Assembly (NCBI GenBank): GCA_030595325.1
Contig: JAUVDN010000008.1
Location: forward strand, 1-42,696
Source of the DNA: Gammaproteobacteria bacterium
GTDB lineage: Bacteria; Pseudomonadota; Gammaproteobacteria; SZUA-229
Direction of reading: 5' to 3'
DNA length: 42,696 nucleotides
The notes under the pieces are model-generated. The model did not search any database, was not told the origin of the DNA, and saw only the letters and a program-made list of their open reading frames with translations. The position numbers were made by a program, and so were the translations under genes. Below are positions 18,965-26,597 of this stretch, in pieces (the first letter of the stretch is position 1; each line of letters begins with the position of its first letter).

Positions 18965-20278
18965 ATGACGCCTGATCGTATAACACCCAGCCTGAAGCGA
19001 GAGCTTGTATTAATTACTGCATGGTTATTTTTCATGTTAGTGATAGGCATGATAAATGATTCGATTTTATTGTTTCAGTTTATTGGTCTGCTGGTTTATG
19101 TTCTATGGAATCTTTACAACCTGAATCAATTAACCAGCTGGCTTGCCACTCCATCAAAACATACACCCGAAGTAATAGGCATTTGGGACGAAGTGTATTA
19201 CCAGCTCTACCAGCTATATAAACGACAGCGTAAATCGAGACGCAAACTGACATCAATTCTTAATAAGTTTCAGAAATCAACGCAGGCATTGCCCTATGCA
19301 ACGATAATTTTAAATGAATTTAATGAGATAGAGTGGTTCAACCCTGCTGCAAGCCAGATGTTCAACTTACACAGCAAAATCGATATCAGTCAGCGCATAG
19401 ATAACTTGATACGCCAGCCTGAATTTTCAAAATATCTGTTAAAAAAAGAATTCTCAGAACCTCTACAGTTATTGATCAATAAGAAAAAAGTAGTATTAAG
19501 CATTACACCTTATGGTAGCGGTCAATATTTAATCAGCGCGCGTGATATAACTTCGCGCAGCCAGCTCGATGATATGCGTCGAGATTTTATCTCAAACGCA
19601 TCACATGAATTACGCACACCGCTAACGGTCATTTCTGGCTACATAGAGTTTTTGCAACATAAAGCAGATGAAGCAACAAAAACTCCACTTGATAAAATTC
19701 AGCAACAGATCGAACGCATGAATAAAATAATCACCGAGTTAATCGAACTGGCAAGACTCGAATCATCATCTGCCATCGATCAAACTAAGGAAGTGGATAT
19801 TGCTACATTGTTAGATGATGTATATAACGATGCCTTAGCGCTAGATAAAAATGAACATGTCATCGAATTAATAATCGATTCAAAAGAATCTGATAAACAA
19901 ACCTGTAGTTTATTTGGTGGTTATGAAGAACTACGCATAGCATTTTCAAACTTACTAACGAATGCTATCCGTTACACACCCGCTCAGGGAAATATTAAAT
20001 TACTATGCTCTGTTAGTGATGCAAACATATCCATAAGCGTTCAAGATAGTGGACCAGGCATAAGCTACGAACATATACCCAGGCTAACCGAACGATTCTA
20101 TCGTGTTGATGAAGGACGTTCGAGCGAAAAAGGTGGTACTGGCCTGGGACTGTCCATCGTTAAACATATACTCGATCGTCATAACGCCAGCATCTACATA
20201 CAAAGTAAAGTTGGTGAAGGAAGCACTTTCCGTTGTGATTTCCCGATTTTGCATCCAGGAACCCAATTAGATAACTGA
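18965..20278 (+). CDS. phoR: Phosphate-sensing histidine kinase PhoR
   Basis: 437 aa from ATG 18965; a longer frame begins inside phoB, but this ATG lies 10 bases after the phoB stop and gives the usual PhoR N-terminus. Two short membrane helices (about 13-50), a PAS-like domain (about 95-200, ATIILNEFNEIEWFNPAA), HisKA with FISNASHELRTPL (His about 215), then N-box NLLTNAIRYTP and GGTGLGLSIVKH. Partner of PhoB. A dispersed palindrome follows the gene. Confidence 0.93.
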   Translation: MTPDRITPSLKRELVLITAWLFFMLVIGMINDSILLFQFIGLLVYVLWNLYNLNQLTSWLATPSKHTPEVIGIWDEVYYQLYQLYKRQRKSRRKLTSILNKFQKSTQALPYATIILNEFNEIEWFNPAASQMFNLHSKIDISQRIDNLIRQPEFSKYLLKKEFSEPLQLLINKKKVVLSITPYGSGQYLISARDITSRSQLDDMRRDFISNASHELRTPLTVISGYIEFLQHKADEATKTPLDKIQQQIERMNKIITELIELARLESSSAIDQTKEVDIATLLDDVYNDALALDKNEHVIELIIDSKESDKQTCSLFGGYEELRIAFSNLLTNAIRYTPAQGNIKLLCSVSDANISISVQDSGPGISYEHIPRLTERFYRVDEGRSSEKGGTGLGLSIVKHILDRHNASIYIQSKVGEGSTFRCDFPILHPGTQLDN

Positions 20279-20294
20279 CCTATTTTAAAATAAT

Positions 20295-20365
20295 CACGGA
20301 ATGAGAAAATTTTGCTCCTACACAAACTTACGCACTAGTAGAAGTGGATTTTTCTCATTCCGCGA
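20295..20365. repeat. Dispersed palindromic repeat B, copy 2
   Basis: TCACGGAATGAGAAAAT and the matching right end ATTTTTCTCATTCCGCGA enclose a diverged inner pair (GCTCCTACA and TAGTAGAAG). Degenerate relative of 8229-8304, between phoR and pstS. Confidence 0.7.
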
Positions 20366-20404
20366 CAAAGACATATAATGTAACTTAAGCCAAAAGATTA
20401 TCGT

Positions 20405-20444
20405 CTGTCACACAATCGTAATAACTCTGTCATTTTGCATTCAC
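20405..20444 (+). promoter_or_regulatory. Double Pho box upstream of pstS
   Basis: Units CTGTCAC (20405), TCGTAAT (20416), CTGTCAT (20427) and a weaker CATTCAC (20438) repeat at an exact 11-base period. CATAAT at 20455-20460, 11 bases after the last unit, is a suitable -10. Strong sign of PhoB control, independent of the pstC promoter. Confidence 0.82.
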
Positions 20445-20493
20445 AATTTACCCACATAATATTCATACTTATTTAATCTGGAGTTTTAAAGTA

Positions 20494-21465
20494 ATGAAAT
20501 TTAAACAAACAATATTGACCGCAGCTACTTTAAGTCTTGGACTATTGGCTACCACTAGCGCATCTGCCGTTTCAGTTGACAAAGGTGTTCCTGAATATAA
20601 AGCCGTCAGCGGTATTTCTGGTAACCTTTCCAGCGTTGGTTCTGATACGCTGGCAAATCTGATGACATTATGGGCTGAATCATTCAAACGTTCCTACCCA
20701 AATGTAAACATACAGATACAGGCTGCCGGCTCATCGACTGCACCACCTGCGCTTACTGAAGCAACAGCTAATTTCGGTCCGATGAGCCGTAAGATGAAAT
20801 CAAAGGAAATCGCATCCTTCGAAGATCGCTATGGTTACAAACCAACGGCTATTCCTGTTGCTATCGATGCACTTGCTGTCTATGTGAACAAAGACAATCC
20901 AATTAAAGGTATGTCTATCCCTGATGTTGACGCTGTCTTTTCTTCGACAAGAAAGTGTGGTGCGGCTAAAAACATTAACCGTTGGGGCGACCTAGGATTA
21001 AGCGGCAACTGGAAAAATCGTGATATCCAGATCTATGGTCGTAATTCTGTATCGGGTACTTACGGTTACTTCAAAAAGAAAGCACTGTGTAAAGGCGACT
21101 ATAAGAATAATGTAAATGAACAGCCCGGCTCTGCTTCTGTTGTACAGTCAGTATCGAGCTCTGTAAATGGCATAGGTTATTCTGGTATCGGTTACAAGAC
21201 TTCTGGTGTACGTGCAGTGCCTATAACTAAAAAGGCAGGTGGTACATTTATTGAAGCAACACCTGAAAACGCTGTATCTGGAAAATATCCGCTTTCTCGC
21301 TTTCTATATGTTTATGTAAACAAGCATCCAAACAAAGAACTTACACCACTAGATAAGGAATTCATCAAGTTAATCCTTTCTAAACAAGGGCAGGAAGTTG
21401 TGATTAAAGATGGTTATATTCCGCTGCCAGCAAAGGTTGTAGCAAAATATCTAAACCAGATTTAA
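20494..21465 (+). CDS. pstS: Periplasmic phosphate-binding protein
   Basis: 323 aa. Sec signal peptide with cleavage after TSASA (about residue 25), no lipobox. Phosphate-contact motifs [15 protein letters not shown] near the N-terminus, [11 protein letters not shown], and [12 protein letters not shown] are as in the PstS family. It delivers phosphate to PstCAB. Unusual order: pstS usually leads the operon, but here it sits after phoR with its own Pho box and terminator, allowing higher separate expression of the binding protein. Confidence 0.96.
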   Translation: MKFKQTILTAATLSLGLLATTSASAVSVDKGVPEYKAVSGISGNLSSVGSDTLANLMTLWAESFKRSYPNVNIQIQAAGSSTAPPALTEATANFGPMSRKMKSKEIASFEDRYGYKPTAIPVAIDALAVYVNKDNPIKGMSIPDVDAVFSSTRKCGAAKNINRWGDLGLSGNWKNRDIQIYGRNSVSGTYGYFKKKALCKGDYKNNVNEQPGSASVVQSVSSSVNGIGYSGIGYKTSGVRAVPITKKAGGTFIEATPENAVSGKYPLSRFLYVYVNKHPNKELTPLDKEFIKLILSKQGQEVVIKDGYIPLPAKVVAKYLNQI

Positions 21466-21484
21466 GTCTTTAGCTACATCCAAT

Positions 21485-21525
21485 AAAAAAGCCGGCTCCA
21501 CATGTTGATGTGGGCCGGCTTTTTT
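21485..21525. terminator. Bidirectional terminator between pstS and sulfur-globule-like gene 2
   Basis: Stem GCCGGC, bulged T, CCACAT against ATGTGG, GCCGGC with a GTTG loop; six A precede and six T follow, so it works for both converging genes. Confidence 0.93.
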
Positions 21526-21553
21526 ATTGTTCTAACTTAATGAATAAAAGTAT

Positions 21554-21967
21554 TTATTTAGCTGGAGCAGCAGGAGCTGGAGCTGCTGGAGCAGGACCAT
21601 ATTGAGGACCTGGACCATAATTTGGACCCGGACCATAGTACGGACGATTGTAATAACCATTATTATTGTTATAGCCATTACTATTGTTATAGCCATTACT
21701 ATTATTCCAACGGTTATCACCATAGTATGAGTTATTACCACTACCACGGGCATTACCATTACCTTTAGCACTCATGCCAAAGTTCATGCTACCGTCAAAA
21801 TCACCAGATCCATCACCAGACCCATCACCGTAACCTGAACCATTATTACGCCAATCGTTATTCCAGTTGTTGTTATTATTCCAGTTATTATTGTCATTCC
21901 ACCCTGCACTGGCAGAAGTTGATACTACAAATAATGCTGCAGCTGCTACTGTAATTAAAGTTTTCAT
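21554..21967 (-). CDS. Sulfur-globule-protein-like exported Gly/Asn/Tyr-rich protein 2
   Basis: 137 aa from the ATG at 21967, chosen over the longer frame because GGAGG (21975-21979) precedes it and a signal peptide begins there (cleavage after SASA). The mature protein opens GWNDNNNWNNNNNWNND, has GYGDGSGDGSGDFDGSMNFG, then tandem SNGYNN units encoded by near-identical DNA repeats (about 21650-21712), and a Pro/Gly/Ala tail (YGPGPNYGPGPQYG). Same layout as the protein at 8348. Sulfur globule coat protein is the best guess; a structural low-complexity protein of other use is possible. Divergent from sat, the dissimilatory sulfur-oxidation gene. Confidence 0.65.
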   Translation of the reverse strand: MKTLITVAAAALFVVSTSASAGWNDNNNWNNNNNWNNDWRNNGSGYGDGSGDGSGDFDGSMNFGMSAKGNGNARGSGNNSYYGDNRWNNSNGYNNSNGYNNNNGYYNRPYYGPGPNYGPGPQYGPAPAAPAPAAPAK

Positions 21968-22088
21968 ACGCTTTCCTCCATAGGATTTTTGGGAACATTT
22001 CCCATAGCCACTGCCAGATGCAGCGACTATGATTAAATACGTTAATAAATTCTCAACCAAAATATTACGACTTCCAAGCCTTAACACA

Positions 22089-22102
22089 TTGATATAAATC
22101 AA
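22089..22102. promoter_or_regulatory. FNR/DNR-type site, sulfur-globule-like gene 2 side
   Basis: TTGATATAAATCAA, perfect match to TTGAT-N4-ATCAA. Its centre lies about 40 bases upstream of the start predicted from the minus-strand TAATAT at 22062-22067. Confidence 0.68.
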
Positions 22103-22139
22103 TAAAAACCATTCCCCACCCTTTAAAAACAGCACGAAA

Positions 22140-22153
22140 TTGACCTTAATCAA
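22140..22153. promoter_or_regulatory. FNR/DNR-type site, sat side
   Basis: TTGACCTTAATCAA matches nine of ten consensus positions. Relative to TAGAAT at 22205-22210 the centre would be at about -70.5, a class I activator position. Confidence 0.55.
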
Positions 22154-22368
22154 TTTAATACATCTACCCACATTAGTTGACTACGAAAACAACCCGCTTT
22201 GAGGTAGAATACGCCCGCGCTTTAGGCAGTTAATGGCAGTGATTAATATAGTTCCTTGTATAAAAAATCACTCCAAATGTTGCACGCTTAGAGATAACAA
22301 ATTTTTTAAATATTGAGCTGGTTCCATAATAATGAAAGGCCAGCGTGATAATAACTTGGAGAAAATAC

Positions 22369-23565
22369 ATGATTAAACCTCATGGTTCAGACGAACTAAA
22401 TCCATTGTTCGTATACGATTCTGCAGAGAATGATAAATTACAAAAAGAAGCTGAATCGCTAAATTCTATCGTTGTTAGTTCAGCGACTGCAGCTAATGCC
22501 GTAATGATGGGTGCTGGTTACTTCAACCCACTAACGGGCTACATGACTAAAGCCGATGCACTTTCTGTTGCTACAGACCTGAAAACAACATCTGGTTTAT
22601 TCTGGCCAACACCAGTTTTAAATCTGGTTGAAAATGCTGATGGTATCTCTGTTGGCGATCGTATCGCACTTAAAGATCCAAACGTTGAAGGCAACCCTGT
22701 CGTTGCTGTTATGAACGTTGAAGGCATCGAAGAGTTTTCTGATGAAGACATGGCGATGATGACTGAAAAAGTTTATGCGCCTGCTGCCGGTGAAGACCAC
22801 CCTGGTGTTGATGCTTTTAACTCTCAAGGTAAAGTTTGTCTTTCTGGTCCAATTCAGGTTCTGAACTTCTCTTACTTCCAAACTGAGTTCCCTGATACTT
22901 TCCGTACTGCTGTTGAGATACGTAATGAAATTTCTGAGCGTGGCTGGAAGAAAGTTGTTGCATTCCAAACTCGTAACCCAATGCACCTTGCACACGAAGA
23001 ACTTTGCCACATGGCAATGGATCGTTTAGGTTGTGATGGTTTAGTTATTCACATGCTATTAGGTAAATTGAAAGCTGGTGATATTCCTGCTCCTGTTCGT
23101 GATGCAGCTATCCGTAAGATGGTTGAACTGTACTTCCCGGAAAACAGCGCGATGGTTACCGGTTATGGTTTCGATATGCTTTATGCTGGTCCACGTGAAG
23201 GCGTACTGCATGCATTGTTCCGTCAAAACATGGGCGCTACACACTTCATCATTGGTCGCGACCATGCTGGTGTTGGTGATCACTACGGTGCTTTCGATGC
23301 GCAGACTATATTTAAAGAGCAAGTTCCTGCTGGCTCTCTAGACATCGAGATTTTTGAAGCTGACCACACTGCTTACTCTAAGAAATTAGATAAAGTTGTA
23401 ATGATGTGTGAAGCGCCTGATCATGAAAAAGAAGACTTCGTTCTTTTATCAGGTACTAAAGTTCGCGAGATGTTAGGTCAAGGCATGGCGCCACCTAAAG
23501 AGTTTTCTCGTCCTGAAGTAGCTAAGATTTTGATTGAATACTATCAAACTCTAGACAACAAATAA
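22369..23565 (+). CDS. sat: Sulfate adenylyltransferase (ATP sulfurylase), dissimilatory type
   Basis: Interconverts APS + PPi and ATP + sulfate. 398 aa from ATG 22369, preceded by TTGGAG; a GTG 24 bases upstream is less likely. Catalytic motifs FQTRNPMHLAHE and GRDHAGVGDHYG are intact; the protein is the single-chain homo-oligomeric type with no APS-kinase domain. In sulfur oxidisers this enzyme runs toward ATP, consuming PPi made elsewhere. It stands alone: aprBA and the dsr genes are not in this window. Codon use is unusually regular (many GTT, GCT, GGT), as expected of a highly expressed gene. Confidence 0.95.
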   Translation: MIKPHGSDELNPLFVYDSAENDKLQKEAESLNSIVVSSATAANAVMMGAGYFNPLTGYMTKADALSVATDLKTTSGLFWPTPVLNLVENADGISVGDRIALKDPNVEGNPVVAVMNVEGIEEFSDEDMAMMTEKVYAPAAGEDHPGVDAFNSQGKVCLSGPIQVLNFSYFQTEFPDTFRTAVEIRNEISERGWKKVVAFQTRNPMHLAHEELCHMAMDRLGCDGLVIHMLLGKLKAGDIPAPVRDAAIRKMVELYFPENSAMVTGYGFDMLYAGPREGVLHALFRQNMGATHFIIGRDHAGVGDHYGAFDAQTIFKEQVPAGSLDIEIFEADHTAYSKKLDKVVMMCEAPDHEKEDFVLLSGTKVREMLGQGMAPPKEFSRPEVAKILIEYYQTLDNK

Positions 23566-23589
23566 CATTTAGCTGTTGTTTGTTAAAAA

Positions 23590-23621
23590 GGCGCTGCTCA
23601 TATATGAGCAGCGCCTTTTTT
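23590..23621 (+). terminator. Rho-independent terminator after sat
   Basis: GGCGCTGCTCATA and TATGAGCAGCGCC form a perfect stem flanked by AAAAA and TTTTTT; it could act on both strands. Confidence 0.94.
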
Positions 23622-23622
23622 A

Positions 23623-23682
23623 TGCCTACATGGATGTAGGTAAGGGGCGTGAGCAGGAGCGGAAGCTTTGTCCATGGCATGG
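23623..23682. repeat. Short dispersed repeat A, copy 2
   Basis: CCTACATGGATGTAGG (23625-23640), spacer, GCAGGAGC (23653-23660), then TTTGTCCATGGCATGG. It begins directly after the T-run of the sat terminator. Same order of parts as at 6187 and 40249. Confidence 0.75.
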
Positions 23683-23756
23683 CGGTGCGCAGACACAACA
23701 ACAATCAATAACTTCTTATCACAGAAGACACGAAGAATCTGTACTTTACCAGAGCT

Positions 23757-23788
23757 AGTGCGAGATCCTTCGTTCCTCAGGATGACAG
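23757..23788. repeat. ATCCTTCG...AGGAT-type short repeat
   Basis: The segment around GAGATCCTTCG, TTCCTCAGGATGACAG forms a small hairpin (ATCCT with AGGAT). Sequences of this form are frequent dispersed repeats in other proteobacteria; only one copy is in this window. Confidence 0.45.
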
Positions 23789-23798
23789 ATTGAATTCA

Positions 23799-24692
23799 TT
23801 AATCTAACCAGTAATCAACTTCCTGTAATTTCAGAAACTCTTCTGCCCGACTACCCTGTAGCATCGCCAACGTCGACATCATACCTGCTTCAATACAGGT
23901 AGGCGCTGATACACTTACCGTGTTCGGCGCACCTACAACAGGCCAGCCTGTTTTAGGGTTTAATATATGACTATAGCGAACACCATCTTTCAATAGGTAA
24001 CGATTTGCATCACCACTGGTTGCTATTGCACCACCATATAATTGAAAGATACCACTCGCTTCTTCCGAACCGGTAACCAGACGCCCTACCGACCAGAATT
24101 TTTTGTTTTTTCTTGCAACAGTAACAGCAAGATCACCACCAAAATTTACCAGTACACTCTGTTCTGTTTTTTGTCGCGCAATCTGCACACAGCAATCAAC
24201 GGCATACTCTTTTCCTAAACCGCCAAGATCAATCTCCATACCTTCAGGCAACACAACACTGTTTTCTGATCGGGTTACTTTTTGCCAACCAATATTTTTT
24301 AGTATTTTTTTTATCTGTTTTTTCTCAGGCACATTGTCACTACCATCAAACTTCCAGCATTGTCGCAACACGCCCGAAGTAACATCAAACAAACCCTCAC
24401 TTATTTCAAATAACTCATTTGCAAAATCAAGTAAGCGTGATGTTTCGTCATCGATGGCAACAGCTTCACCATCCAAATGATTTATTTGAAATATTATGTT
24501 GTCTTCTTTATAACGACTGAATTTGTCTTCGATACGCCAGGCTTCGTTAGCAATTGCGTTGAGTATTTCTTGTGCGAGAGATTCTTCATTCGCTTCCATT
24601 AACACATCGCAAGGACTTGCCATTGCCATGAAAGAGCCTTTCCAAAAATTGTTTTCCTTTTTTAGTTCTATTGCTCGCATGAATTCACACAT
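23799..24692 (-). CDS. apbE: FAD:protein FMN transferase (ApbE family)
   Basis: 297 aa. Attaches FMN covalently to Thr/Ser of target flavoproteins such as Rnf/Nqr subunits. Seen: DLGGLGKEYAVD (substrate/FAD region), GGDLAV, ATSGDANRY and YSHILNPKTG with the metal-site residues. No signal peptide or lipobox is visible, whereas most bacterial ApbE are exported lipoproteins; a cytoplasmic or shortened form is suggested. The start is uncertain (ATG 24692 or 24680; no clear ribosome site). It ends a few bases after a cluster of repeats. No target flavoprotein gene lies nearby. Confidence 0.88.
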   Translation of the reverse strand: MCEFMRAIELKKENNFWKGSFMAMASPCDVLMEANEESLAQEILNAIANEAWRIEDKFSRYKEDNIIFQINHLDGEAVAIDDETSRLLDFANELFEISEGLFDVTSGVLRQCWKFDGSDNVPEKKQIKKILKNIGWQKVTRSENSVVLPEGMEIDLGGLGKEYAVDCCVQIARQKTEQSVLVNFGGDLAVTVARKNKKFWSVGRLVTGSEEASGIFQLYGGAIATSGDANRYLLKDGVRYSHILNPKTGWPVVGAPNTVSVSAPTCIEAGMMSTLAMLQGSRAEEFLKLQEVDYWLD

Positions 24693-25254
24693 CAGTGACT
24701 AAGAAAAATTCGCTCTACTGGAATAAACACTGTTTTTAAAATGCGTGGGTACGCTTTTAGCGCTGAATTCCAGAGGCTAACGCGGCAACTATTCTACCTG
24801 CATTTTGATGGCGACAGGAGCCGCCCGGACAATGAGCGTAATTCTCGTTTAAATAAGCCTGCCCTCAACAACAACCTTTTGATACTTATGGATAAATCAG
24901 CAATATTGGTCATAAGGGAAATTTATCACAGGCACAGTATTATTGCTTGCTGATTGCCTCTTATGGGTCTATCCTGCACGCCTGCATAAAATGCATTGTC
25001 TGCTGTATTTAATTACTTTAGGCATAACATGTAAGTTATATTTTGTTTGCTGATCCACTCAAATGAATAATTTTGTGCGTATTAACAGAGTGTTAGCGCC
25101 ACAACAGGTTTTGACTTGTTATAAATGTAGCTCATTTAATAGTAGAGCAATAAAAGCTCGAAACGCGGCGCGAGACAACGATGGATAATAAACAAGGCTT
25201 TAAACTGACTGCCACAAGCTTTTAGTTCTTTACTGGCAACTGATAACTTAACGA
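24693..25254. other. Intergenic region without a recognised gene
   Basis: About 560 bases. A 70-codon frame (24741-24953) and a 41-codon frame (25063-25188, with one CYKC pair) are open, but neither has a ribosome site or family resemblance. No tRNA, clear promoter or terminator seen. Confidence 0.5.
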
Positions 25255-25770
25255 ATGAACAATAATGTAACAGTAGGTATCCTGTCTGACTCACACGGTT
25301 ATTTAGACCCGAGAGTAGCCGAAGTAGTCAACCAGTGTGACTACATCATACACGCTGGTGATATCTTCAATGCCCATGTTTTAGAACAGCTAAAACCAAA
25401 AAGGCAGCTAATCGCTGTCGCAGGTAACAATGATTACCCTGCTTTCTGGGAAGTGTCAGAAGTCGACATTGTTAAAGCATTGCCCAAAGAATCCGTGCTA
25501 GAACTGCCCAGCGGCACCATCGTCATCGAGCATGGCCACCGTCTGGGCAACCACCCCGAGCATAGCGACTTCCGTAAAGATCATGCAGAAGCACGCCTGG
25601 TCGTTTACGGTCATACACACAAGAGGGTGGTTGATCAGGATACTCAGCCTTGGGTTGTTAATCCCGGCGCATCAGGAAAGATTCGTAATCATGGCGGTCC
25701 GTCCTGTCTGGTACTTCATGCCAGCGAAGATGAATGGACCATAGATACGGTGTTGTTCGCAGACGCGTAA
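25255..25770 (+). CDS. YfcE/MJ0936-type metallophosphoesterase
   Basis: 171 aa cytoplasmic phosphodiesterase of the small calcineurin-like family. Metal-binding motifs in order: SDSHG (DxH), HAGDIF (GD), GNND, EHGH and YGHTH, then NPGASGK. Family members hydrolyse phosphodiesters with Mn2+; the natural substrate is not predictable. Single gene; starts at ATG after a weak ribosome site. Confidence 0.92.
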   Translation: MNNNVTVGILSDSHGYLDPRVAEVVNQCDYIIHAGDIFNAHVLEQLKPKRQLIAVAGNNDYPAFWEVSEVDIVKALPKESVLELPSGTIVIEHGHRLGNHPEHSDFRKDHAEARLVVYGHTHKRVVDQDTQPWVVNPGASGKIRNHGGPSCLVLHASEDEWTIDTVLFADA

Positions 25771-25806
25771 CCTGTATTAGGGCAGGATGCCCGTAAATAG
25801 AACAAT

Positions 25807-25850
25807 GCAGGAGCAATTGTCGAGGAGCGGAATGGGAAAATTCCGCTCCT
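25807..25850. repeat. GCAGGAGC motif followed by palindromic repeat B, copy 3
   Basis: GCAGGAGCAATTGTC at 25807-25821 resembles the right half of repeat A. Directly after it AGGAGCGGAAT and ATTCCGCTCCT (25823-25850) form an 11-bp hairpin related to repeat B. It lies between converging genes and may terminate both. Confidence 0.6.
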
Positions 25851-25862
25851 ACACCATTATTA

Positions 25863-26597
25863 TTAAGCTTTTATATATACCCAGCCTTTCTCAAGACGCT
25901 GTGGAATTAATTCACGCGCCGATTTGTTCTGAGTCACACCAGGCATAAGAACAATTTCCACACCTTCCTTTTTAAGCGCCTTGGCAACCGAACGATTACA
26001 AGCATAAATGGCAACATCATCATCTCCCATCAATGCCTGTATTCTGGCGATATAAGGTGACATACCCGGTCTTAAAATATTGATACCGGCTTTATTAGTA
26101 ATAATATCCAACTCGATTGGCGTATTGGCATTGCGATAAGTCGCAAGTAAATGATCCGCTTCATTTAGCGCTGCATTAACTACCCGTACATCACTGGAAT
26201 CGATGTGCAATACAATTTTTCGTTTTCCATGGTCAGCTTTGACATGATTTGCAACATATTGAAATGTATTCTCAGCTGAAATCGCTTGAATTCCATTAGG
26301 ACTATAGCCATAAGTTGTCCAACCTAAAACCACACCAACAGCTAATATAACTGAAGCTGCAACCGCCCTGCTGATATAAGAACCTGAGCGTTTATCATGT
26401 GCTACTTCATGCCTTGATGGTGGAACCTCACTATATGCATACCCTACTAACTCACGTACAGCTTTTAACTGGCAGACTTGTTCACGCAACTCTTTGTTAT
26501 CTAACAAAGCTTCACGTATCTCATTCATTTCATCGGTATCAAGCTCATCGTCGATGAAAAGATTTAATTTATCTTCTGATATATCCCTAATATTCAT
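25863..26597 (-). CDS. Anti-sigma factor with a periplasmic DsrE-like domain
   Basis: 244 aa. Residues 1-55 are an anti-sigma-type helical domain (DKLNLFIDDELDTDEMNEI) without the HxxxCxxC zinc motif. One membrane helix follows (about 77-97). The rest (about 125-243), presumably periplasmic, resembles DsrE proteins: KIVLHIDS, a strand-helix repeat, AIYACNRS with Cys200 at the DsrE active position, GVEIVLMPGV and a C-terminal GWVYIKA. The same landmarks occur in the two exported DsrE proteins at 27838 and 28509. It overlaps the ECF sigma gene (TAATG), the usual sigma/anti-sigma arrangement. Inference: the domain senses a sulfur compound or thiol state and releases the sigma factor. The fold call is by motif only. 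Confidence 0.75.
   Translation of the reverse strand: MNIRDISEDKLNLFIDDELDTDEMNEIREALLDNKELREQVCQLKAVRELVGYAYSEVPPSRHEVAHDKRSGSYISRAVAASVILAVGVVLGWTTYGYSPNGIQAISAENTFQYVANHVKADHGKRKIVLHIDSSDVRVVNAALNEADHLLATYRNANTPIELDIITNKAGINILRPGMSPYIARIQALMGDDDVAIYACNRSVAKALKKEGVEIVLMPGVTQNKSARELIPQRLEKGWVYIKA

Larger units (their letters stand above)
21968..22368. other. Regulatory region between sulfur-globule-like gene 2 and sat
   Basis: 400 non-coding bases holding two FNR-type palindromes, a TAATAT (minus strand, 22062-22067) suited as -10 of the sulfur-globule-like gene, and TAGAAT (22205-22210) followed by a GC-rich discriminator suited as -10 of sat. The long sat leader (about 150 bases) contains a possible GCTGG/CCAGC hairpin just before the ribosome site. 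Confidence 0.55.

Noticed and set aside
21650-21712. Possible CRISPR-like direct repeats
   Set aside because: The units are contiguous codon repeats inside a reading frame, with no spacers.
21554-22171. Longer 205-residue start for sulfur-globule-like gene 2
   Set aside because: It would put the signal peptide in the middle and cover the FNR box; GGAGG and a clean leader mark 21967 as the start.
23530-23546. FNR-like palindrome TTGAATACTATCAA
   Set aside because: Inside the 3' end of the sat coding sequence, far from any start.
24741-24953. 70-codon frame after apbE
   Set aside because: No ribosome site, no recognisable motif.
25063-25188. 41-codon frame with a CYKC pair
   Set aside because: Too short, no ribosome site, no partner gene; kept only as a note.
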